Source of the DNA: Limnobacter thiooxidans | Lineage (GTDB): Bacteria > Pseudomonadota > Gammaproteobacteria > Burkholderiales > Burkholderiaceae_B | Direction: 5' to 3' | NCBI RefSeq assembly: GCF_036323495.1 | Contig: NZ_AP028947.1 | Span: forward strand, 3,224,001-3,288,000 | Length of the DNA stretch: 64,000 nucleotides | Shown here: positions 17,598 through 26,513 of the stretch, piece by piece | Layout of the letters: every line of letters begins with the position of its first letter | Numbering within the stretch: position 1 is the stretch's first letter | Notes under the pieces: model-generated | The model's database searches: none | What the model saw: the letters and a program-made list of their open reading frames with translations, nothing else | What the model was told of the DNA's origin: nothing | Position numbers and translations under genes: made by a program

Positions 17598-19580
17598 TCA
17601 AAGCGGTTTGCGCTTCATGAACGTGATGGGTACCACCGACGGGGGCGGGCTGTTGAATATGTCTTTGCGCATTTTACCCATGATGTGCATTTCGCAGGGT
17701 TTGCAATCGAACTTCAGGGTGTACTTTTGATCCCCATTGACCAGCACCATCGGTTCGGCCTTCACCTGCCCCTGAACCCCTGCCACCCCTTTGGCTTGCT
17801 TTGGGCACAAATTAAACGAAAATCGCAGACAATGCTTGGTGATCATGACAGGCACTTCGCCCGCCTCTTCATGTGCCTCATACGCAGCAGCAATCATTTC
17901 CACGCCATGCTTGCGATAAAACTCGCGCGCCTTGTCGTTGTAGACGTTGGCCAAAAAGCTCAATGACTTTTCTGGGTAGTCCACATAGGGCTGCACAGGC
18001 TCCTTGCGTGGTGGGCGTTGCCAGGCGTTCACACGGGCCACGTTCAAGGCTTCAATGGCCTCGCGGCGCATGCCATTGAGAACACTGGCGGGTACAAACC
18101 AGGGCTGGCTTAAATGAACATTCAGGCCCAAAGCCGAGAAATCAGTTCCGCCCAGCTTGGCCATGTGGGTTTTTATGCTGTCCACTGCGGTGTCTGCCTG
18201 CTTGGCCAGCTCCAAGGGCATTTCTACCTGAGACAAAGCGGCAACGCCATCTTCATCGGTCAGGCTCAACTGCAGGCCTTTCAACAGGTCGCCTTCCATC
18301 CACTCGGTCAGGGTCAGCCACAAACCGATTCGTCGCTCGGCACTGTCTTTGGCCAAGGCCATGTCCCAGGCATGATCACGGTTGCGGTGCATCGGCAACC
18401 CGGCTTTCAGACCCCCGTAGCTGGCAATCGGGTCTTTGGGGAATACGCGGTACACGGCCTGGCCTTCTCCCTTGCTGTGCAACTTTTCAGCACGGTTCAC
18501 ATGCAAACCCACCACTTCGCGCTTGCGCATGAAGTTGAGGCCATCGCCATTGTTCAACTCATCACTGGTTTGGATGTCGATGCTCTTGTCATTCACGGCG
18601 ACCACGTGGCCCACAGGCTGCCCGATGAATTTGGGCGAATCGAAGGCACCAATGTCGATTTTTCGTCCACTGGCAAAGTAATCGGTGGCACCCCGGTGAA
18701 AATTCCGATCAGGGTCAGGGCGGAAATAATGCCGGGTTTGCCCACTGGATGCGCGGGTAAACTCGCCACGCTGCTCCATGATTTCGTCCAGCAAAATGCG
18801 GTAGTGGGACGTGATGTTCTTCACATAGGCCATGTCCTTGTAGCGCCCTTCAATCTTGAAGGAACGTACCCCCGCATCAATCAGGTGCTCCAGGTTGCCG
18901 CTCTGGTTGTTGTCTTTCATCGACAACAAATGCTTGTCAAAAGCCACCACAGCACCGCTTTGGTCGGTCAGGGTATAAGGCAGGCGGCAAGCCTGTGAAC
19001 AATCGCCGCGGTTGGCACTTCGGCCTGTTTCAGCATGGCTGATGTAACACTGGCCCGAAAAGGCCACGCACAAGGCTCCATGTATAAAGTATTCAATGGT
19101 GGCTGAATCGCCTACCGCCGCATGCACGGCCGCAATTTCTTTCACCGTCAGTTCACGGGCCAGCACCAGCTGTGAAAAACCGCTGTCCGCCAGGAATTTC
19201 GCTTTTTCCACAGTGCGAATGTCGCACTGGGTGCTGGCATGCAGCTGGATGGGCGGCAAGTCCATTTCCAGCAAGCCCATGTCCTGAATGATCAGGGCAT
19301 CCACGCCGGCGTCGTACAACTGCCAAACCAGTTTGCGCGCTTCTTCCAGCTCGGCGTCGTGCAAAATCGTGTTGATGGTCGTGAAAATGCGGGCGTGATA
19401 GCGGTGGGCAAACTGAACCAGCTTCGCGATATCCGCCACAGAATTGGCCGCGTTGGCGCGTGCGCCAAAGGTGGGCCCACCCAGGTAAACCGCGTCTGCA
19501 CCGTGCAAAATCGCCTGGCGACCAATCTCTACGTCGCGTGCAGGGGCAAGCAATTCCAACTCGTGTGGCAACAAACTCAT
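17598..19580 (-). CDS. rlhA: U32 family protein, 23S rRNA C2501 hydroxylation (RlhA/YdcP)
   Basis: About 660 residues, the size of E. coli RlhA, which makes 5-hydroxycytidine at position 2501 of 23S rRNA. N-terminal ELLAPARDVEIGRQAILHGA and the U32 region around FIHGALCVAFSGQCYIS are diagnostic; the C-terminal part has KHCLRFSFNLCP and FDCKPCEM, cysteines that probably bind a metal or cluster. I chose the ATG at 19580, which matches known N-termini; a TTG at 19604 would add eight residues. Confidence 0.85.
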   Translation of the reverse strand: MSLLPHELELLAPARDVEIGRQAILHGADAVYLGGPTFGARANAANSVADIAKLVQFAHRYHARIFTTINTILHDAELEEARKLVWQLYDAGVDALIIQDMGLLEMDLPPIQLHASTQCDIRTVEKAKFLADSGFSQLVLARELTVKEIAAVHAAVGDSATIEYFIHGALCVAFSGQCYISHAETGRSANRGDCSQACRLPYTLTDQSGAVVAFDKHLLSMKDNNQSGNLEHLIDAGVRSFKIEGRYKDMAYVKNITSHYRILLDEIMEQRGEFTRASSGQTRHYFRPDPDRNFHRGATDYFASGRKIDIGAFDSPKFIGQPVGHVVAVNDKSIDIQTSDELNNGDGLNFMRKREVVGLHVNRAEKLHSKGEGQAVYRVFPKDPIASYGGLKAGLPMHRNRDHAWDMALAKDSAERRIGLWLTLTEWMEGDLLKGLQLSLTDEDGVAALSQVEMPLELAKQADTAVDSIKTHMAKLGGTDFSALGLNVHLSQPWFVPASVLNGMRREAIEALNVARVNAWQRPPRKEPVQPYVDYPEKSLSFLANVYNDKAREFYRKHGVEMIAAAYEAHEEAGEVPVMITKHCLRFSFNLCPKQAKGVAGVQGQVKAEPMVLVNGDQKYTLKFDCKPCEMHIMGKMRKDIFNSPPPSVVPITFMKRKPL

Positions 19581-19789
19581 GATTTCACTGGCATTTTCAG
19601 ACAAGGGTGGACATTATTTCAAAAAGCGGGGATGAATGAAAGCAAAACCGTGGTCGTAACCGCAATCAGTTTTAATTAAATGACACGACCCCAGCCCTTT
19701 GCCCTCACAACGAAGGCTAGAAGCCAAATTCCAGCAATCAGCGCCAAGTCACTTTACACTTTGTCACAAAATCATTTGAGCAATGTGTC

Positions 19790-21691
19790 ATGCAGCACCA
19801 ACCCGTTCGGCTTTTATTCCTGTTACTCGCACTTGCTCTGGGTGGACCAACAGCAGCGTCAACCGACAGCACGGCACGCAATGCACTTGAAACCGTTCAA
19901 GACTGGCGACAGGCCATGCCGCCTGGCAATTCCGCCCTAAAGCAAGCCATGGTTCAGGCACGCAAAAGCCGGCTTGGGCTGTCGCCCGAACTTCAGTTTG
20001 ACCTTGAGGAATTGCACGGCACGCTGCAACCGGTTCAGGCAGACACCCCAATTTCACTGGAAAACACGTCTGCCTTGGGCGTACAGATAAGCCATGCACG
20101 CCTGAAAATTTCAGATGCCGTGCTGCAAACACTGGTGCAAGCCGAGTTGAATGCAAGCAATGCCCCACTTCGAATCAAGCAGGTACAAACCAAACCCGAC
20201 GGGGTGTTGATCAAAGGCGACATTCGACGGCTCGGCCTGTGGATTCCGTTTGAAATGGAAGGCGCCCCTTCAGTACTGAACAACAAGGAAATCGGGTTGA
20301 CCCCCAGCCGGCTTAAAGTAGCGGGCATTCCTGTTTACAAGGCCCTGCTGGCCACCAACATTCAATTGCAGGCCCTGATTGACATGAAATCGAAGGCAGT
20401 GCGTTTGCAAGGGCAGGCCATGGTGCTGCGTCTTGATTCACTGCTTCAGGCGCCCAAAATTTCATTCGAACTCAGCAAAGTGGAATTGGCGCAAGGTGAA
20501 GTGAAAGTACTACTGGGCGCCTCAAATTCGCCACCCTTTTTCTGTGGCGCACAGTGCCCGGGAAGTTTTGTTTACACCGCGGGTGGGGAACTGCGTGCAG
20601 CGGGCATGGTGTTGTCAGGAAAACCCACCTTGATTACAGGCACCCCAAGTTCCACCTTGCCCGTGGGCCTGCATCAACTGGATCCATTGATTCAGACCAG
20701 CACCATGCAATTGCGTGCCGACGGCGCCATCTGGATCAGTGCCCAGGAAGGGCCATTGGGTGAAGACGAAGCCGCCTTGCTCGCCAAGGGCGACCAAGCC
20801 ATGAAGCGCCTCAAGCAGCAATTGGAAACGTATGCACAGCAACAGCCGGTGACCCTTGCAGTTCATGAGGCCACCCTGTTATCGAACGAGGGCATTGAAT
20901 TGCGCGTTGAAAAACTGCTGGCCAGCACCCATGCAACGGATTTGGGTCAGTTACCCACCGCACCACAGACTGTACACACCGGAGAAATTTCGCTGGGTGA
21001 AAAAGCCTTGAATACCTTGATGAATGAGGCACTGTTCAACTATGAAGGCAGCCCCATTCGCAGGGTGAATAGCAGAATCGGCTCGCCACTTCTGGAGCTT
21101 GCCCTGCAAGTCAGGCCTGAAATTTTGGGTATACCTCTGATTTGGCTACCCGCCACCCTCAGCGGCGAACTGCAGGTATCCGACGACCAACTTCACCTGG
21201 AGTTCACACCCACACAGGTACGAATGTTCGGTTTACCCGTGTTGCCTTTGCTCAACTTTCTGGGCTTGCCACTCGACAGCCTGATCAAGATCGACCAACA
21301 AACAATCAAGCTGACAGGCAACACCCTGCGGATTGCACTGAACAACGCACTTCCGCCTTTGCAACTCAACACACGCCTGCTGGCTATCAAAACAGGGGGA
21401 AGTTCGCCTTGGGGACCATTCCTGCAAGTCAGCGTGGGCCTGCAAGCCGAAGACGCACGCCTCGAAACTCAAAGTCTGATGGAGCAGTTGCCAAAGGGTC
21501 TGTGGATGAATACACCAGAATTCACCGCACTGGGCATGCGCACCGGGCCAACCTTGGGCCATGTGTACAACGCAAGGCGCGATGAACGGCTGGTTATTGA
21601 CCTGGCCCAATACCCGGACCTGTTAAGTGCCGCCACCATTCGACTTCCTGAAAGGGAAAGGGTCTGGGTCAGCATGCCACCACAGCGTTGA
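19790..21691 (+). CDS. Exported protein of unknown function with an internal duplication
   Basis: A 633-residue protein with a signal peptide (cleavage near residue 23, TAAS). I do not recognise the family. Residues about 97-224 and 396-526 are similar to each other: both run from an amphipathic start (DAVLQTLVQAEL / KALNTLMNEAL) through LG-xxP-x(n)-G, TPSRLKVAGIPV / TPTQVRMFGLPV to a Leu/Pro-rich end. The pattern recalls beta-rich lipid-binding tubular folds, but that is a guess. Two cysteines near 252-256 (FFCGAQC) may form a disulfide. It is probably periplasmic. It converges on the AEC transporter with a 2-bp gap. Confidence 0.7.
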   Translation: MQHQPVRLLFLLLALALGGPTAASTDSTARNALETVQDWRQAMPPGNSALKQAMVQARKSRLGLSPELQFDLEELHGTLQPVQADTPISLENTSALGVQISHARLKISDAVLQTLVQAELNASNAPLRIKQVQTKPDGVLIKGDIRRLGLWIPFEMEGAPSVLNNKEIGLTPSRLKVAGIPVYKALLATNIQLQALIDMKSKAVRLQGQAMVLRLDSLLQAPKISFELSKVELAQGEVKVLLGASNSPPFFCGAQCPGSFVYTAGGELRAAGMVLSGKPTLITGTPSSTLPVGLHQLDPLIQTSTMQLRADGAIWISAQEGPLGEDEAALLAKGDQAMKRLKQQLETYAQQQPVTLAVHEATLLSNEGIELRVEKLLASTHATDLGQLPTAPQTVHTGEISLGEKALNTLMNEALFNYEGSPIRRVNSRIGSPLLELALQVRPEILGIPLIWLPATLSGELQVSDDQLHLEFTPTQVRMFGLPVLPLLNFLGLPLDSLIKIDQQTIKLTGNTLRIALNNALPPLQLNTRLLAIKTGGSSPWGPFLQVSVGLQAEDARLETQSLMEQLPKGLWMNTPEFTALGMRTGPTLGHVYNARRDERLVIDLAQYPDLLSAATIRLPERERVWVSMPPQR

Positions 21692-21693
21692 AG

Positions 21694-22566
21694 TTACAGC
21701 ACCCAGAACAGAGCCATTGGAACAAACAACAGGCTCATCAAATTGCCCATCATCACCAGCGATGCCACACGCTGGGGTTCCAAACCGTATTTCTCGGCAA
21801 ATACAAAACTGAGCACAGCGGGCGGCAAGGCACCAAACACAATCAGCATGGCGGCATGTTCCGTGCTCAAAGGCAGCAACCAGACACACAGGGCCGCAAA
21901 TATCAAACCGGTTAGGGGACACAACACGCCACCGATCACCCCCAGTTTCACATCTGAAAAATCAGCCTGGGTCAGGCGCACACCCAAAGAAAACAGCAAG
22001 AGAGGAATCGACACATCGCCAATCATGTCGATGGCGAAATACAAGGGCTCCCACACCTGGATGTTCAACACACTGACCAGCAAACCCGCAATCGAGGCAG
22101 CAATCACCGGTTCTTTCCACAACATCAGGATCCGGGCATTGGGGCTCATCATCCAGGTACCCAGCGAGTAGTGCAGCGTGTTGCCCACCAAAAACAACAT
22201 CACCGCAGCGGGTAGGGCCTGTTCGCCAAACGCCAGAATGGCCAGCGGCAAGCCCATGTTGCCGCAGTTGTTGAACATCATGGGGGGCACGAAGATCTTG
22301 GCATCAATGCCCAAAAGTCGGCCGATGGGCCAGGCCAGCAACCCGGAACCCAGCACCACGACGGCACCACCCACCGCCAACAACCAGTAGGCTTCTAAGT
22401 CAAATGACTTGCTCGCCAGCGCAGAAAACACCAGCGCCGGGACAAAAATTTCCATGTTCAGCTGGTTGGCAAACCGCATGTCCGGCTTTTTGACCCGGCC
22501 ATACCAATAGCCCAAAGCCACCACCGCAAACACCGGAAAAATCACTGCAACAATGCGCAAAAACAT
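21694..22566 (-). CDS. AEC family transporter
   Basis: A 290-residue protein with about ten predicted membrane helices in two halves, matching the auxin efflux carrier family. The NNCGNMGLPL segment is the conserved crossing motif. Bacterial members move organic acids such as malate or malonate; the substrate is unknown. It is likely downstream of the LysR gene on the same strand. Confidence 0.82.
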   Translation of the reverse strand: MFLRIVAVIFPVFAVVALGYWYGRVKKPDMRFANQLNMEIFVPALVFSALASKSFDLEAYWLLAVGGAVVVLGSGLLAWPIGRLLGIDAKIFVPPMMFNNCGNMGLPLAILAFGEQALPAAVMLFLVGNTLHYSLGTWMMSPNARILMLWKEPVIAASIAGLLVSVLNIQVWEPLYFAIDMIGDVSIPLLLFSLGVRLTQADFSDVKLGVIGGVLCPLTGLIFAALCVWLLPLSTEHAAMLIVFGALPPAVLSFVFAEKYGLEPQRVASLVMMGNLMSLLFVPMALFWVL

Positions 22567-22617
22567 GGGAAACCGTGCGGAAAAATGGCGGGAAAGGTCG
22601 AAGTGTACTGCAAGGCT

Positions 22618-23529
22618 TTATTCAGGACGATTCGGGTTTGTATTGGGGTTGGCACCAAAGAGCAGCTTCAAGGCGGGGTGATTCAAATTGCGCGGGTGGG
22701 TAAAGGCAAAAAAGTCTTCCACCACGCCCTGTGCATCGCCCATGTGCACCAATGTGTTGTCTCGCACCACGTCTTCAATCAGCAAGGCAGGCACAGCGAA
22801 CAAACCCAAACCTGCACGACCAAAGGTTTCCAGCAGAGCCAGGTCATCAAACTCGCCCACCACAGTCACTTCCACACCGACGCTTTCCAACCAATGCTCC
22901 AGCTTCAGGCGCAACACATTGTTTCTGGACGGCATCAGAAAGGGTGCATGCTGCAGGCTTTGCGGAAAGTTGTCTTGATACTTTGCCTTCAATACCGGGC
23001 TGGCAAAAATACGAACTGGGTAAGTCAGTAACTTGGCAACCTGCAAGTGCGCCGTGCCCTGGCCACCTGGGCGTTCTGCCAGCACCACGTCTACACTGTG
23101 CTGCACCAGGTCGGAACACAGCGCCTCGAATCGGCCTTCCTGGCACACCAGGCGCACCGGGCGTTGCATGCCCAGGATGGGCTCAATCATGTGAAACGAC
23201 ACGGTTTTGGGCAATGCATCCGCGATACCCACGGTCAGGCGCAGGGTGTAGTCCAGCTGCTCATCGCTCAGGCTTTCAGCCATTTGCTCGCCCAGCTGAA
23301 AAATCTGGTCGGCATAGCGCAAGGCAATCCGCCCAGCCTCGGTGAGCCCCAGCCCCCGGCCAACAGGCTGAAACAGGGATCGCCCCAAGGTCTGTTCCAG
23401 CTGAGTTATTTGACTGGACAAGGTTTGGGCACGCAGGCCCAGGCGCTCGGCCGCCGCAGTCAGGCTGCCCGTATTTGCGACCATCCAGAAATAGCGCAGG
23501 TGGTGATAATTCAATTCGTTAAGCTTCAT
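22618..23529 (-). CDS. LysR family transcriptional regulator (NhaR-like)
   Basis: A 303-residue regulator with an N-terminal winged helix (about 6-65, GSLTAAAERLGLRAQTLSSQITQLE) and a LysR effector domain. The start NYHHLRYFWMVA is like NhaR proteins, which respond to sodium. The AEC transporter lies 51 bp downstream. It may autoregulate through a palindrome just upstream. Confidence 0.82.
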   Translation of the reverse strand: MKLNELNYHHLRYFWMVANTGSLTAAAERLGLRAQTLSSQITQLEQTLGRSLFQPVGRGLGLTEAGRIALRYADQIFQLGEQMAESLSDEQLDYTLRLTVGIADALPKTVSFHMIEPILGMQRPVRLVCQEGRFEALCSDLVQHSVDVVLAERPGGQGTAHLQVAKLLTYPVRIFASPVLKAKYQDNFPQSLQHAPFLMPSRNNVLRLKLEHWLESVGVEVTVVGEFDDLALLETFGRAGLGLFAVPALLIEDVVRDNTLVHMGDAQGVVEDFFAFTHPRNLNHPALKLLFGANPNTNPNRPE

Positions 23530-23536
23530 GGATACT

Positions 23537-23549
23537 TCGATAAAATCGA
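23537..23549. promoter_or_regulatory. Palindrome TCGAT-AAA-ATCGA, possible LysR-type site
   Basis: Perfect 5-bp arms around three bases, 8 bp upstream of the lysR start codon, within the divergent region shared with the HPF-like gene. LysR-type sites are short AT-rich dyads like this one. Confidence 0.4.
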
Positions 23550-23635
23550 TTATTTAATAAGCTATTGTTCCATTTATTCTTACATTGAACCAGCGTACAC
23601 TCCAGTTGTCTATTTCCCCGTAAGGAGGACGCAAA

Positions 23636-23980
23636 ATGAACACAGAAATTGTGGCTCGGCATCCCGAGATTGACGACACCTTGCGCAGGTACGTGCTTCG
23701 GCGCGTGCGCTCGGCCATTAACCAGCTGTCCACGCAAATAAAGAACATCACGGTCAAACTGGATCGCCGAACCGCTGCGTTGCCCGAGCAACGCAACTGT
23801 ATGATTGAAATTCGGATCGACGGGCAAGCGCCCGTGATCGTGAACAGCGATGGGCCACATTGGCTCAGCGCGATTGACCTGGCGGTCGAATCGGCAGCAC
23901 GTGCCCTTCGCCGCCAACTGAAACACACCCTTCACCAGGTGACACCCTTGCAATTGTTGAAAGGACAACACGCATCATGA
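23636..23980 (+). CDS. HPF/RaiA-like ribosome hibernation domain protein
   Basis: A 114-residue protein resembling the S30AE/HPF ribosome-associated family: an alternating beta-alpha pattern with an internal [22 protein letters not shown] strand region and a basic helix ([12 protein letters not shown]). A perfect TAAGGAGG ribosome site lies 7 nt upstream. It overlaps htpX by 4 bp, which points to a stress role. The match is moderate, and a diverged family member is likely. Confidence 0.65.
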   Translation: MNTEIVARHPEIDDTLRRYVLRRVRSAINQLSTQIKNITVKLDRRTAALPEQRNCMIEIRIDGQAPVIVNSDGPHWLSAIDLAVESAARALRRQLKHTLHQVTPLQLLKGQHAS

Positions 23981-24855
23981 AACGCATTGTTTTATTTCTA
24001 GCCACCAACATCGCCATCATGGTGGTACTGGGCATTACCGTGAATGTACTGGGCCTGAACCAGTTCATGGCCGGGGGTCAGCTGAACCTGACCATGCTGC
24101 TGGCATTCAGTGCTGTATTGGGTTTCGGCGGTTCATTCATCAGCCTCTTGATCAGCAAGAAGGTAGCCAAGTGGAGCACGGGCGCACAAGTCATTGAAAC
24201 CCCGCGCAACGCCACCGAAGTATGGCTGGTTCAAACTGTTGAGCGCTTTGCCCGCAAAGCCAACATTGCCATGCCCGAGGTGGCCATCTACGAAGGTGCA
24301 CCCAACGCGTTTGCCACAGGCCCAAGCAAGAACAACTCGCTGGTAGCTGTCAGCACCGGCTTGCTGCAAAGCATGAGCCGTGAAGAAGCGGAAGCCGTGT
24401 TGGCTCACGAAGTAGCCCACGTGGCCAACGGCGACATGGTCACCCTCACCTTGATTCAGGGTGTGGTCAACACCTTCGTGTTCTTCCTGGCCCGCGTGGT
24501 CGGCTTCATGGTGGATCAGTTTTTACGCAAGGACGATTCTGAATCGAGCGGCCAAGGCATGGGCTATTTCATCACCGTGATCGTGATGGAAATTACCCTG
24601 GGTATTCTGGCGTCCATCATCGTGATGTACTTCTCACGCCAGCGCGAATTCCGGGCCGATTCAGGTGCAGCGCACTTGATGGGTTCACGCCTGCCCATGA
24701 TTTCCGCGCTGAAACGTTTGGGCGGCATGCAGTCGGGTGAATTGCCACCGAATATGGCAGCATCCGGCATTTCAGGCAAAGGCGGCGTGATGGCCTTGTT
24801 CAGCAGCCACCCACCCCTGGAAGAACGTATTGCTGCTTTGTCTCAACAGCGTTAA
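23977..24855 (+). CDS. htpX: HtpX membrane zinc metalloprotease
   Basis: A 292-residue inner-membrane protease with two N-terminal helices, the zinc motif HEVAH at about 147-151, two further helices, and [10 protein letters not shown] carrying the third ligand. It helps degrade misfolded membrane proteins. Translationally coupled to the HPF-like gene through ATGA. Confidence 0.95.
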   Translation: MKRIVLFLATNIAIMVVLGITVNVLGLNQFMAGGQLNLTMLLAFSAVLGFGGSFISLLISKKVAKWSTGAQVIETPRNATEVWLVQTVERFARKANIAMPEVAIYEGAPNAFATGPSKNNSLVAVSTGLLQSMSREEAEAVLAHEVAHVANGDMVTLTLIQGVVNTFVFFLARVVGFMVDQFLRKDDSESSGQGMGYFITVIVMEITLGILASIIVMYFSRQREFRADSGAAHLMGSRLPMISALKRLGGMQSGELPPNMAASGISGKGGVMALFSSHPPLEERIAALSQQR

Positions 24856-24890
24856 TTGAAAGTGATGCCAGGCCTTGCAGCCTGGCCCAA

Positions 24891-24924
24891 AAAAACCCCG
24901 CCAAAATTTTGGCGGGGTTTTTTT
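24891..24924 (+). terminator. Intrinsic terminator after htpX
   Basis: A perfect 15-bp palindrome (AAAACCCCGCCAAAA and complement) centred at 24906/24907, followed by further T residues, 37 bp after the htpX stop. Confidence 0.9.
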
Positions 24925-25005
24925 ATTCAGCTTATGGATTCATGACATTTGATTCACGGCGTTGATTCATCACAGTGATTCACCTCAATGTTTTACCTCA
25001 GTGCT

Positions 25006-25521
25006 TCACATCACGCGGCGAACCGTCCAGAAAGCCTTGCGCCAATAGGCCTGATTCAGATCGCCCACCACGACGCCATCCCGCGTTGATGCATGCAGAA
25101 ACTGGCCATTGCCCATGTAAATTCCGACATGGCGGCTGTTGTAGCCCGTGCGAAAGAACACCAAGTCACCCAACTGCATTTCGCCTTGCCTGACCTGCGT
25201 GCCCACATCCACCTGTGCTGCCGTGCTCCTTGGCACATTGATGCCGAAACGGGTGGACAAGGTTTGCTGAACAAACGCAGAGCAATCAATGCCCCGCTTG
25301 GAGTTCCCGCCAAGCTGATAGGGTGTGCCTTTCCATTCGCGGTATTGAGCCATCAAGGCTGCGTGCACTGCGGGGTTTGACGCGGAGCTTCCAAAGAAAA
25401 CCGAACCATCGCCAAGGCGAATTGAATCACTTCGACCATCACCAAAAGTGCCACAACCTTGGACCAGGATGGAGCACAGCAAGAGTGTCCACGCGCGTCG
25501 ACCGTGCAGGAGGCACCTCAA
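25006..25521 (-). CDS. NlpC/P60 family lipoprotein, probable cell-wall endopeptidase
   Basis: A 171-residue protein with a lipobox (LVQGC, Cys23) and an NlpC/P60 domain. Catalytic Cys is in GIDCSAFV, His in RHVGIYMG, and a further polar residue in FLHAS. Such proteins (Spr/MepS, NlpC) cut peptidoglycan cross-links or stems. The start overlaps the upstream membrane-protein gene by 4 bp. Confidence 0.88.
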   Translation of the reverse strand: MRCLLHGRRAWTLLLCSILVQGCGTFGDGRSDSIRLGDGSVFFGSSASNPAVHAALMAQYREWKGTPYQLGGNSKRGIDCSAFVQQTLSTRFGINVPRSTAAQVDVGTQVRQGEMQLGDLVFFRTGYNSRHVGIYMGNGQFLHASTRDGVVVGDLNQAYWRKAFWTVRRVM

Positions 25522-25865
25522 ACCACTGCCTTCCTTTCACTGAAACGCAACAGGCCTTTGACAAAACGATACAACAACCAAAGACTCAAAAGACCGTAGA
25601 TCACGAAGCCGATCAGGAAGACATAGGTAAATAAAGCCACCACAGCCCAAAAGGTACCGATCCAGAATGTGGAGATCAGCCAATCATAGTGGCTGTAGTA
25701 AATGGTGCCAGTGGCCTCACCCCGCTTGACATAGCAAATGATCAGGGCGATCAGGATAGGAATAAAGGCCGTGAATATGCCCACAGCGCCCAACACATAG
25801 GCAATCAGAACGATTGTGCGGTTGGACTCTTCCTGGCTGGATAGTGGCTGAAGCGGGTTATTCAT
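25518..25865 (-). CDS. Small membrane protein, DUF4870-like
   Basis: About 115 residues with three predicted membrane segments and YVKRGEATGTIYYSHYDWLIST, similar to the DUF4870 family. Function unknown. I chose the ATG at 25865; a TTG immediately upstream would add one residue. It is coupled to the NlpC/P60 gene. Confidence 0.65.
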   Translation of the reverse strand: MNNPLQPLSSQEESNRTIVLIAYVLGAVGIFTAFIPILIALIICYVKRGEATGTIYYSHYDWLISTFWIGTFWAVVALFTYVFLIGFVIYGLLSLWLLYRFVKGLLRFSERKAVV

Positions 25866-25917
25866 CAAGGTCTGCCAAGGTTTTTAAAGACCCCTTGATT
25901 TTAGACGACTTCGCACA

Positions 25918-25941
25918 GAAAAAACCCCGCACGCGGCGGGG
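25918..25941 (-). terminator. Intrinsic terminator after the GlcG/HbpS gene
   Basis: On the minus strand CCCCGC-CGCGT-GCGGGG is followed by six T residues, 15 bp after the stop. Confidence 0.85.
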
Positions 25942-25956
25942 TCAGTTCGATCAGTC

Positions 25957-26364
25957 TTACAGCTTGAGCGCTGCAATGCCTGCTCTGGCAATCTGGGCAT
26001 CTTGATCCGACTTCACGCCCGATACGCCAACAGCACCGATGCACTGGCCATCCACGAAAATCGGAACACCGCCTTCCAGCATGCCTTCCAGCTTGGGCAC
26101 AGACAAAAATGAAGTGCGACCGCCATTGATCACGTCTTCCAGCATTTTGCTTTCACGACGCCCCAGTGCAGAGCAGTTGGCCTTGGCAGGCGCAATGTAG
26201 GCGCTCATGGTTGGAGAACCATCCAGGCGCAACAGGCCCAGCAAGTGACCGCCGTCGTCTGCCACTGCAATGGTTACGCCCCAGTTGTTCTGGTCGGCTT
26301 CAGCGCGGGCCGCAGCCAGAATGGTTTGAACATCATCGGCAGATAACACAGCTTTGGTTTTCAT
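25957..26364 (-). CDS. GlcG/HbpS family protein
   Basis: A 135-residue single-domain GlcG/HbpS protein. Characteristic stretches are VTIAVADDGGHLLGLLRLDG, an APAKANCSAL helix and GGVPIFVDGQCIGAVGVSG. HbpS binds haem in Streptomyces, and GlcG lies in glycolate operons; the role here is unknown. It is a single gene with its own terminator, located after the TpsA gene. Confidence 0.8.
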   Translation of the reverse strand: MKTKAVLSADDVQTILAAARAEADQNNWGVTIAVADDGGHLLGLLRLDGSPTMSAYIAPAKANCSALGRRESKMLEDVINGGRTSFLSVPKLEGMLEGGVPIFVDGQCIGAVGVSGVKSDQDAQIARAGIAALKL

Positions 26365-26513
26365 GAACAGACTCCAATTTGATTTAAAAATGACAAACCG
26401 CAGTATGAGGGAGACTTTCCGTGAAGACTACACAGGAAGTCCCTAATGCAAACAAGTCTGACAATTGCCGGTTTTGGTTTTGGTCACTGTGCATGCAAAC
26501 TGAACCTCTCCAA

